From an uncultured Rickettsiales bacterium (lineage in GTDB: Bacteria > Pseudomonadota > Alphaproteobacteria > Rickettsiales > Deianiraeaceae), in contig CAMNMI010000015.1 of assembly GCA_946544555.1 (NCBI GenBank), positions 1 to 13,274 of the forward strand: DNA of 13,274 nucleotides. The letters are read 5' to 3'. The notes below the pieces were generated by a model that saw only the letters and a program-made list of their open reading frames with translations, was not told the DNA's origin and did not search any database. Shown here piece by piece: positions 6,758 to 13,061 of this stretch. Position 1 is the first letter of the stretch; each line of letters opens with the position of its first letter. The position numbers and the translations under genes were made by a program.

Positions 6758-9700
6758 TTAACCGTTAATTCCTAATTCAATATCAAATCCAAGCGAGCGG
6801 AACTCTCTGCAAAGGACATTAAACGACTCTGGCAGACCAGAATTGAACCTCGTCTCACCATTTATTATCGCCTCATACATCTTCTCACGACCACCGACAT
6901 CATCCGACTTGACAGTGAGCATCTCCTGCAAGGTGTAGGCCGCTCCGTAAGCTTGCAAAGCCCAGCATTCCATCTCTCCAAGACGCTGTCCTCCGAAGTA
7001 TGACTTACCTCCAAGTGGCTGCTGCGTAACCAAGCTGTAAGGCCCAGTTGAACGCGCGTGCATCTTGTCGTCAACCAAGTGGTGCAACTTAATAATATAC
7101 ATATACCCCACCGTCACTGGCCTGTCAAACGGCTCGCCGCTCTTTCCATCGTAAAGCGTCACCTGCAACGACCTATCAATGCCAAGCTTGTCCGCGAGGC
7201 GGTTCATGTCATCAATTTTGCAGCCATCAAAGACAGGTGTTGCAAAATACAAACCGCGCTTGCAGTCCTTCCCGTATTCCACAATCTCCTCGTTTGAGGC
7301 CTTGGTTATCGCACTCTTGAAATTCTCATCCGTTGATATGTCAAGCAACAGTTTTCTGACATTGTCAGCAGCGCTCTTTTCAAGCAGCATCTTGTCAATT
7401 TTCTTACCAATGCTATATGACAAAAAGCCAAGATGGGTCTCCAAAATCTGCCCGATATTCATACGACCAGGCACACTGACTGGACTGAAAACCAAGTCAA
7501 TAGGCGTTCCGTCCTCCATGTAAGGCATGTCTTCAACCGCCACGCATGTTGAAATAACACCCTTGTTTCCGTGTCTTCCAGCTATCTTATCACCCGGCTG
7601 CAAACGAGATTTTGTCGCCACATAAACCTTCACAACCTTCAAGACACCGTTTGGCAAGCTGTCGCCGTCCATCAATTTCTCAACATCATGAATGTACGAT
7701 GCTTCTATTCTTGACTTCGCAGTGTTATACATTCTGCGCAACTCGGACACCTTTTTCATTATATCCGCATCTGCGATTGACAGCGCAAACTTCTGGTGCA
7801 AACTCAATTCCTTCAACTCGTCAGTTGTGATCTTGCTTTTCTTGCCTTTCACATTGACAGTGCAGCCATCAACGATTTTTGAAACCTCCGCATCAAATGA
7901 GTTGTCAATAATTTCAACCTCCTTCTTACGCTGCTCCTCACGTTTGAAAATCTCCTCACGCTCAATTTGCTGCGCGCGCGGATCCTTCAAATCGCCTCTT
8001 CTTGTCAAAATTTTGACGTCAATAACCGTTCCAAACGTGCCCGATGGCATACGCAATGACGTATCCTTCTTGTCCGAAACCTTATCACCAAAGATTGCTT
8101 TCAACAACTTTTCCTCTGACGTGACCGCATTTTCACTGCGCGGAGTGAGCTTTCCAACCAATATATCGCCCGCCTTGACATTCACACCGACATGAACAAT
8201 TCCTGTCTCATCAAGGTACTGCAACTCGCTCTCCGACACAGAATTTATATCACGCGTAATCTCCTCGGCGCCCAAGCGAGTATCACGCACCTGCACCTCG
8301 TATTCCTCAATGTGAATTGACGTGAACTTGTCCTCCGACACCAACCTGCGCGAAATCACAACCGAGTCCTCATAGTTGTATCCATTCCATGGCATGAATG
8401 CCACCAAAATGTTCTTTCCGAGAGCCACCTCCCCCTTGTAGGTTGACGAGCCATCAGCAATAATTTGGTCTTTGCAAACTTTCTCGCCGACACTGACAAT
8501 AGGTTTTTGGTTAACGCAGGTGCTCTGGTTTGTCCTGTCAAAGCAGCGCAATCTGTAAATATCAACACTGTCCGTTAGCCCTGCATCCTTAGGCAAAACC
8601 ATAATTGAGTTGGCGTCAACCGATATAACTTTTCCGTCTCTGCGAGCCAGCACAACCGCACTTGACTCCTTGGCAGTGTTTTTCTCTGCGCCTGTCGCGA
8701 CAAATGGCGCTTCCGAGAACAATAGCGGAACCGCCTGTCTCTGCATGTTACAACCCATCAGCGCACGAGCTGTATCATTACTCTCCAAGAACGGCACAAA
8801 CGAGGCCATCATTGACGTAATCTGGCATGGTGCAATGTCAATATAGTCCAAGTCCTTACGTGGTATAAGCGTGAAGTCCTCGTTATATCTGACACTTATC
8901 ATCTTGTCAGAATGCGGATCTGCCTCTATTATCTCCCTTGATGCCTGGCCAATTTTGTATTTACGCTCTGTCGTAGCATCTAAATAGTCAACCTCATCAG
9001 TTATCACACCATCCACAACCCTACGATAAGGCGTCTCAATAAAACCTCTCTTATTTATCACGGCGTAGCTTGCCAAACTTGTCACAAGACCAATGTTTGA
9101 ACCATCTGTCGTTTCAATTGGACAAATTCTTCCGTAGTGCGTAATGTGAATATCACGGACCTCCGAGCTTGCCCTGTCTCTGGTTATACCACCATTTCCA
9201 AGCGCCGAAATCTTCCTTCCGTGAGCCAACTCCGACAGCAAGTTTGTCTGTTCCATGAACTGCGACAATTCTGACAACATGAAAAAGTCCTTGATTGACT
9301 TTGACACAGGATTTGCCACTATACAGTCAGTCGGAACAGAAGTATCAAGTATTATTGAGTTCAATTTCTCGCTGGCATACTTAGCCATCTTCGCAACACC
9401 TGCACGAAAATGCATTTCAACAAGCTCCCCAACACTACGAATGCGGCGATTGCTTAAACTGTCAACATCGTCAATTTGAATATTATCCTGTTTGAAAAGT
9501 ATTAACTTCTTGATTGCATTAATGATGTCAGCTCTTGTCAACATTGTGCACTCCTCAGGAATTTCACACCCAAGCACCTGATTGAGTTTATACCTCCCCA
9601 CACTCATCAAGCTGTAATATGTGTCCGAGAAGAAAACATTTTGAAAATTTTTCTGCGCTTCCTTTAAAACAAATGGATCACCTGGGCGCAAAACCTTCAT

Positions 9701-10768
9701 CAAAATTGCCAATGACTGCTCGTAATCCAGGCCTCTATTAGCATTTATAGCCAACAAAATACACTCATTGAACGCATTGCCATTCTCGTCAACAATAGCA
9801 AAATTCTTGATTTTCTTATCATGAATTTTCTCCAAAATGCGGTCAGTCAAAACGGTTGCCGGCTCATATTCGGCATCTCCGCACTGCGTTGCGCGGTATA
9901 AATATTTATCTTTCAAGTCATCGATGTTGCAGTAGAATTTTTTGACATCCTTCAATTTACGCAATCCAAGACGCGTTACAATTGTGTCTTTCTTCAATAA
10001 AATTTCACCTTTTTCATTGCGGAAATTAATAGACGGTGCAGTTCCAACAAGTTTCTGCACATCAAATTCAAACGAGTAAAGCCCAACTTTTTCAGCACTC
10101 AATTCAATAGAATTATAGAATTCGCTCACCATCTCATCTGGCTGCATTTTCATGGCGGACAACAGATGATAAATTGGCATTTTCTTCCTCTTGTCAATTC
10201 GGAAATTCAGCGTCGTTTTTGAAGAGAAAGACAACTCCAAACGGCTTCCACGATAAGGAATTATCGTTGCGTTATACTCAATGCTACCATTATCCTTGTT
10301 CTTTTTTCCGAAGAAAATACCAGGTGCTTTGTGAATTTGACAAATAACAATCCTCTCAACACCGTTGACAATAAACGAAGCATTGTTCGTCATAAGAGGC
10401 AACTCACAAAGCAACACCTCTTGCTCCTTAATTGTCTTCACTGAACGTGTTTTTGTCTCCTCGTCAACGCTGAAAAGTACCAATCTAAAAGTCCCATACA
10501 AATTGGCCGAGTATGTTAATGTTTTTTCGCGACACTCTCTTATTGAGTAGTTTGGCTCCGACAATCTGTGCCCAACATATTCAATAGTGGCATATCCGTA
10601 CAGATCATGTATCGGAAAAATAGACGACAAAACGCCGGCGATTGACACACCGACGCTCTTGTCTCCATCCAAAAATGAACTATAAGAATCCTTATGAATT
10701 GCAACCAAACTCTTTTGTTTTATGTTAAAGTTTAACTTAGAAAAAGAATGCCTTAAAATTTCACGCAT
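6758..10768 (-). CDS. rpoB: DNA-directed RNA polymerase beta subunit
   Basis: A 1336-residue beta subunit (E. coli has 1342). The N-terminus (LVAIHKDSYSSFLDG), the rifampicin region (residues 497-562, E. coli number minus 10), NMQRQAVP, the catalytic-site lysines K1061 and K1069 in GDKIAGRHGNKG, and the C-terminal GGQRLGEMECWALQAYGAAY are all present, so the enzyme should be active. The rifampicin pocket is unusual: E506, N525, K519, T554, S557 and V562 replace residues almost always Asp, Pro, Arg, Pro, Pro and Ile, and the fork-loop pair G544-F545 of E. coli is S534-S535. The ATG at 10768 lies 45 bases after the rplL stop. That gap holds a hairpin and a possible 8-codon upstream reading frame that overlaps the rpoB start. 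Confidence 0.98.
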   Translation of the reverse strand: MREILRHSFSKLNFNIKQKSLVAIHKDSYSSFLDGDKSVGVSIAGVLSSIFPIHDLYGYATIEYVGHRLSEPNYSIRECREKTLTYSANLYGTFRLVLFSVDEETKTRSVKTIKEQEVLLCELPLMTNNASFIVNGVERIVICQIHKAPGIFFGKKNKDNGSIEYNATIIPYRGSRLELSFSSKTTLNFRIDKRKKMPIYHLLSAMKMQPDEMVSEFYNSIELSAEKVGLYSFEFDVQKLVGTAPSINFRNEKGEILLKKDTIVTRLGLRKLKDVKKFYCNIDDLKDKYLYRATQCGDAEYEPATVLTDRILEKIHDKKIKNFAIVDENGNAFNECILLAINANRGLDYEQSLAILMKVLRPGDPFVLKEAQKNFQNVFFSDTYYSLMSVGRYKLNQVLGCEIPEECTMLTRADIINAIKKLILFKQDNIQIDDVDSLSNRRIRSVGELVEMHFRAGVAKMAKYASEKLNSIILDTSVPTDCIVANPVSKSIKDFFMLSELSQFMEQTNLLSELAHGRKISALGNGGITRDRASSEVRDIHITHYGRICPIETTDGSNIGLVTSLASYAVINKRGFIETPYRRVVDGVITDEVDYLDATTERKYKIGQASREIIEADPHSDKMISVRYNEDFTLIPRKDLDYIDIAPCQITSMMASFVPFLESNDTARALMGCNMQRQAVPLLFSEAPFVATGAEKNTAKESSAVVLARRDGKVISVDANSIMVLPKDAGLTDSVDIYRLRCFDRTNQSTCVNQKPIVSVGEKVCKDQIIADGSSTYKGEVALGKNILVAFMPWNGYNYEDSVVISRRLVSEDKFTSIHIEEYEVQVRDTRLGAEEITRDINSVSESELQYLDETGIVHVGVNVKAGDILVGKLTPRSENAVTSEEKLLKAIFGDKVSDKKDTSLRMPSGTFGTVIDVKILTRRGDLKDPRAQQIEREEIFKREEQRKKEVEIIDNSFDAEVSKIVDGCTVNVKGKKSKITTDELKELSLHQKFALSIADADIMKKVSELRRMYNTAKSRIEASYIHDVEKLMDGDSLPNGVLKVVKVYVATKSRLQPGDKIAGRHGNKGVISTCVAVEDMPYMEDGTPIDLVFSPVSVPGRMNIGQILETHLGFLSYSIGKKIDKMLLEKSAADNVRKLLLDISTDENFKSAITKASNEEIVEYGKDCKRGLYFATPVFDGCKIDDMNRLADKLGIDRSLQVTLYDGKSGEPFDRPVTVGYMYIIKLHHLVDDKMHARSTGPYSLVTQQPLGGKSYFGGQRLGEMECWALQAYGAAYTLQEMLTVKSDDVGGREKMYEAIINGETRFNSGLPESFNVLCREFRSLGFDIELGING

Positions 10769-10787
10769 ACATCAACCGCTCAGCCAT
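10761..10787 (-). other. Possible 8-codon upstream ORF overlapping the rpoB start
   Basis: On the minus strand an ATG at 10785-10787 opens a frame coding MAERLMYA and stops with TGA at 10761-10763, eight bases into the rpoB coding region in another frame (rpoB ATG at 10766-10768). A ribosome finishing this frame would stop right on the rpoB start, which could help reinitiation, as rpoB has no good Shine-Dalgarno site. Such a short frame can occur by chance, so this is only a suggestion. Confidence 0.2.
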
Positions 10788-10801
10788 TGTTTTATAAGAG
10801 A

Positions 10802-10825
10802 AAATTGAAACGATTATTTCAATTC
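10802..10825 (-). terminator. Candidate rplL-rpoB attenuator or processing hairpin
   Basis: An exact 8-bp inverted repeat (AATTGAAA at 10803-10810 and TTTCAATT at 10817-10824) with a 6-base loop spans the rplL stop codon; a G-U pair can extend it by one. On the minus strand it is followed by a short U-rich stretch (TTTTCTCTTAT). In E. coli the rplL-rpoB gap holds a partial terminator that lowers RNA polymerase synthesis relative to ribosomal proteins, plus an RNase III site. The stem here is entirely A-T except two G-C pairs, so it would be a weak, partial terminator at best. Confidence 0.4.
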
Positions 10826-11188
10826 GACAGAAGCGCCTGCTTCCTCCAATTTCTTTTTCATCGTTTCAGCTTCATCTTTTGATACTCCATTTTTAACATC
10901 TTTTGGAGCACCATCAACAATAGCTTTCGCCTCTGGCAAGCTCAATCCTGTCAACTCGCGAACAACCTTTATAACAGCAATTTTGCTTGATCCTGCACTC
11001 TTCAAAACTACATCAAATGAGCTTTTTTCAGCAGCAGCACCCGCGCCAGCATCGCCAGCAGCAGCTGCAACAGCAACAGGAGCGGCAGCAGATACCCCCC
11101 ACTCTTCTTCAAGCATTTTAACAAGTTTTGCAACCTCGCTGATTTTCAAATCAGACAAAGTTTTTACTACTTCGCTCAATTCAGCCAT
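10814..11188 (-). CDS. rplL: Ribosomal protein L7/L12 (bL12)
   Basis: A 124-residue stalk protein, the usual size. The N-terminal dimerisation domain is about residues 1-35 (MAELSEVVKTLSDLKISEVA). It is followed by an Ala/Gly/Val-rich hinge (about 36-55), and then the C-terminal factor-binding domain containing EFDVVL-like SFDVVL, KIAVIKVVRELTGL and LPEAKAIVDGAPK. bL12 is bound in multiple copies to L10 and recruits translation GTPases. The start at 11188 gives the canonical MAELSE N-terminus; a longer frame from a TTG inside rplJ was discarded. It lies 22 bases after rplJ, a gap that holds a run of 11 T on the coding strand and no clear Shine-Dalgarno sequence, odd for a protein needed in excess over L10. 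Confidence 0.97.
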   Translation of the reverse strand: MAELSEVVKTLSDLKISEVAKLVKMLEEEWGVSAAAPVAVAAAAGDAGAGAAAEKSSFDVVLKSAGSSKIAVIKVVRELTGLSLPEAKAIVDGAPKDVKNGVSKDEAETMKKKLEEAGASVELK

Positions 11189-11210
11189 AAACACATCAAA
11201 AAAAAAAATA

Positions 11211-11714
11211 CTACTCTTTATCACCTGGACAGTTTTTACGTCCTTTTTCAACAGCTTCGTTCAAAGCTCTCACCAAGGCCGAGCCAGTTGAATTCAACAT
11301 ATAAAGCAACTTTGTTCTCAAAACTTCCATTGATGGCAAAGATGCTAATTCCTTTATTTGTGCCTCATCGCAGACATTACTTTTATTCGCACAGGCAATA
11401 AACTTCGCAAAATTTTCTTTAAAACAAAACTGGTTGATAACTTTCGCAACTTTCATCAAGTCATCGCAGAAAATCACACCACATTGACCTTTCAAAATAT
11501 CACCGTGCACACTGTAATCTGTGCTCTCCATTGCCTTTTTGCTAAGTGTATTTTTTACAACTTTGAATTTCAAACCGTTCTTCCTCAATTCACCGCGGAA
11601 CTTTGCAGTGTTCTCGGCGTTCATACCTTTAAAATCAACAAACACAGCATACTCGCTGGCACAATACAAACCGTTGAATTCAGATACAATCTCCTTTTTT
11701 GTTAATGTCTTCAT
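11211..11714 (-). CDS. rplJ: Ribosomal protein L10 (uL10)
   Basis: A 167-residue protein with the uL10 layout: an N-terminal rRNA-binding domain (FVDFKGMNAENTAKFRGELRKNG, then FKVVKNTLSKKA), a middle region with GQCGVIFC, and a C-terminal helix (LVRALNEAVEKG) that carries the L12 dimers. L10 forms the base of the ribosomal stalk. The start codon overlaps the rplA stop (ATGA, 11711-11714), so translation is likely coupled to rplA, and there is no intergenic leader for the L10-L12 feedback site found in many bacteria. The C-terminus ends KNCPGDKE, somewhat longer in charge than typical. rplL follows after 22 bases. Confidence 0.96.
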   Translation of the reverse strand: MKTLTKKEIVSEFNGLYCASEYAVFVDFKGMNAENTAKFRGELRKNGLKFKVVKNTLSKKAMESTDYSVHGDILKGQCGVIFCDDLMKVAKVINQFCFKENFAKFIACANKSNVCDEAQIKELASLPSMEVLRTKLLYMLNSTGSALVRALNEAVEKGRKNCPGDKE

Positions 11715-12421
11715 ATTGCGTAAATTTCACTCATTTTTATATTGACCCCTACCCCCATGGTTGTGCTGATAAAGACACCTTTAAAGTAATTTGCTTTCAC
11801 GCTTGCAGGTCTAAGTTGCTTCAAAACTGAAACCAACTCTTTCAAATTATCATTTATTGCCTCTTTTGAAAAGCTCAACTTACCGATACTCAACTTCACC
11901 GAACCATCTTTTTCCGTTTTAATGTCAGAACGCCCCTTCAATAATGATTGAATTACAGGCGTAACATCCCCGTTGACAACTGTTCCTAATTTAGGATTTG
12001 GCATCAATCCGCGAGGACCAAGAATACGAGCTATTTTTGCAAGTTTTGGCATCATGGTTGTGGTTGCGACACATTTGTCAAAGTCGGTTAATTCACCTTT
12101 TTCAATTTTGGCAATTAACTCCTCCCCACCGGCATAAACAGCACCAGCGGCCAAGGCCTTGTCAATGTTTTCATCATTGGCAAATACAACAATTCTGACT
12201 TTCTTGCCGTTTCCATGTGGAAGTTCAACAAAGCTTTTAATGTTCTGGTCGCCCTTGTTTGTATCCACACCCAAGCGAATAGCAACGTCCACTGATTCAT
12301 CAAACTTGACAGGACACTCTGCTTTGTATTTCATCAACACGTCAATCGCCTCTGAAATAGTGTAAGAATTATCCTTATCAAAAAGTGAATATGCCTTTTT
12401 CAATCTTTTGCAATTAGCCAT
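11711..12421 (-). CDS. rplA: Ribosomal protein L1 (uL1)
   Basis: A 236-residue protein (the family is about 230). It carries the uL1 motif MPKLAKIARILGPRGLMPNPKLGTV in the centre, an N-terminal segment VDVAIRLGVDTNKGDQNI, and GKLSF with VSTT-like FISTTMGVGV at the C-terminus. L1 binds the mobile L1 stalk of 23S rRNA at the E site and in many bacteria represses its own operon. It starts 9 bases after the rplK stop (TATTAATAT, no Shine-Dalgarno sequence) and its TGA overlaps the rplJ ATG by four bases. Confidence 0.97.
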   Translation of the reverse strand: MANCKRLKKAYSLFDKDNSYTISEAIDVLMKYKAECPVKFDESVDVAIRLGVDTNKGDQNIKSFVELPHGNGKKVRIVVFANDENIDKALAAGAVYAGGEELIAKIEKGELTDFDKCVATTTMMPKLAKIARILGPRGLMPNPKLGTVVNGDVTPVIQSLLKGRSDIKTEKDGSVKLSIGKLSFSKEAINDNLKELVSVLKQLRPASVKANYFKGVFISTTMGVGVNIKMSEIYAI

Positions 12422-12430
12422 ATATTAATA

Positions 12431-12862
12431 TTATTCTTCAACCTTGACGCCCATTGAACGTGCACTACCGACAAACATCTTATATGCCGCATCAATATCA
12501 CCAAAGCAGTTCAAATCACAAACCTTTTCCTGCAACAATGCCAATACATCCGCTTTTTTAACAACCGCAACCGGTGCCCCCCTACCAGGAGTTTTTGAGC
12601 CAGATGTCAACTTTGCTGCCTTCTTGACATAATATGTCATTGGTGGTTTTTTAACAATAAATGTAAAACTTTTGTCCTTGTAGACAGTAATAATCGTAGG
12701 GCAAGGCAACCCACCCATTGTAGACGTTGCGGCATTAAATTGCTTGCAAAATTCCATTATATTTACTTGTCTCTGTCCCAATGCAGGACCAACTGGAGGC
12801 GCCGGATTGGCCTTCCCACCCTCTATTTGCAGCTTTATCTGCGCCAAAACTTCTTTAGCCAT
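12431..12862 (-). CDS. rplK: Ribosomal protein L11 (uL11)
   Basis: A 143-residue protein, the usual size. The N-terminal domain has KANPAPPVGPALGQ, the proline-rich segment that forms the thiostrepton site with 23S rRNA, then VNIMEFCKQFNA. The C-terminal rRNA-binding domain has TYYVKKAAKLTSGSKTPGRG and ends GSARSMGVKVEE. ATG 12862 is chosen because MAKEV is the family N-terminus and a G-rich string (GGGTGGGGG) sits just upstream as a likely ribosome-binding site. A TTG-initiated extension of 12 residues to 12898 is rejected. It is the first gene of the minus-strand operon; secE and nusG, its usual upstream neighbours, are not here. The C-terminal half has more cysteines (4 in the protein) than common homologues. 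Confidence 0.97.
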   Translation of the reverse strand: MAKEVLAQIKLQIEGGKANPAPPVGPALGQRQVNIMEFCKQFNAATSTMGGLPCPTIITVYKDKSFTFIVKKPPMTYYVKKAAKLTSGSKTPGRGAPVAVVKKADVLALLQEKVCDLNCFGDIDAAYKMFVGSARSMGVKVEE

Positions 12863-12892
12863 CGTCCCCCACCCATTTTGATATTTTTTTAT

Positions 12893-12898
12893 TGTCAA
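12893..12898 (-). promoter_or_regulatory. Possible -35 element for the rplK operon (weak)
   Basis: A perfect TTGACA on the minus strand lies 31-36 bases upstream of the rplK ATG, but no good -10 hexamer is found at a 16-18 base spacing: the 17-spacer hexamer is TGGGTG. A TATATT farther upstream (about 12945-12950 on the minus strand) has no matching -35. The promoter that must drive this operon is therefore not identified with confidence. If TTGACA is real, the 5' leader would be too short for the usual L1-binding leader. Confidence 0.2.
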
Positions 12899-12920
12899 GC
12901 ACTTTTTATCATTTTTTTTC

Positions 12921-12949
12921 TTGCAATCATTTTTTTTTTTTGATAATAT
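12921..12949 (+). promoter_or_regulatory. Sigma-70-type extended -10 promoter with a T12 spacer
   Basis: TTGCAA at 12921-12926 is followed by exactly 17 bases and TAATAT at 12944-12949, with the extended -10 TG at 12941-12942. Transcription would begin near 12956, giving a leader of about 105 bases before the ORF at 13062. The spacer contains a run of 12 T (12930-12941). A further T8 run (12912-12919) lies just upstream of the -35, where it could act as an UP-like element. It faces away from the rplK operon. Confidence 0.6.
12930..12941 (+). repeat. T12 homopolymer inside the promoter spacer
   Basis: Twelve consecutive T lie between the -35 and -10 hexamers of the plus-strand promoter. Slippage here would change spacer length from the optimal 17 bases, a known way of switching promoters in Neisseria and other bacteria. 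On the minus strand it is an A12 run upstream of rplK. The run itself is certain; the switching is inferred. Confidence 0.95.
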
Positions 12950-12985
12950 ATCGGATGAAATTTTGTTTTAGACCTATGTTTGGAG

Positions 12986-13018
12986 TTCGTCAGAACACAA
13001 TCCTGTTGAATGAACGAA
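12986..13018 (+). other. Possible leader hairpin upstream of the 13062 ORF
   Basis: In the predicted leader, TTCGT (12986-12990) can pair with ACGAA (13014-13018), and inside it AACA (12994-12997) with TGTT (13004-13007) around a CAATCC loop. The two short stems are separated by mismatches of 3 and 6 bases, so stability is modest. No T-rich tail follows, so it is not a terminator. Confidence 0.2.
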
Positions 13019-13047
13019 GCAAAAGTTCAAGCTTGCATGTTGTTTTA

Positions 13048-13055
13048 GGGGGGGG
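13048..13055 (+). repeat. G8 homopolymer just before the ORF start
   Basis: Eight G in a row lie 6 bases upstream of the first ATG of the partial ORF. The run merges into GGAAG, which could serve as the Shine-Dalgarno sequence. Length change would alter the spacing from this site to the start or the leader structure. The G-rich stretch before rplK (GGGTGGGGG) on the opposite strand has a similar look. Confidence 0.95.
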
Positions 13056-13061
13056 AAGTTT

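Noticed and set aside
11189..11251. N-terminal extension of rplL into rplJ from a TTG codon
   Set aside because: The canonical L12 N-terminus MAELSE begins at 11188; the extension includes a poly-Phe stretch from the T run.
11358..11705. Plus-strand ORF opposite rplJ
   Set aside because: Fully antisense to a clear L10 gene, with no recognisable product and no ribosome-binding site.
12863..12898. N-terminal extension of rplK from a TTG codon
   Set aside because: L11 proteins start at the MAKEV equivalent; the TTG is part of a TTGACA string and the extension covers the likely ribosome-binding site.
12981..13045. A tRNA gene upstream of the divergent ORF, suggested by a GTTCAAG string
   Set aside because: The flanking bases cannot form a T-arm stem and no acceptor stem or anticodon arm is seen.
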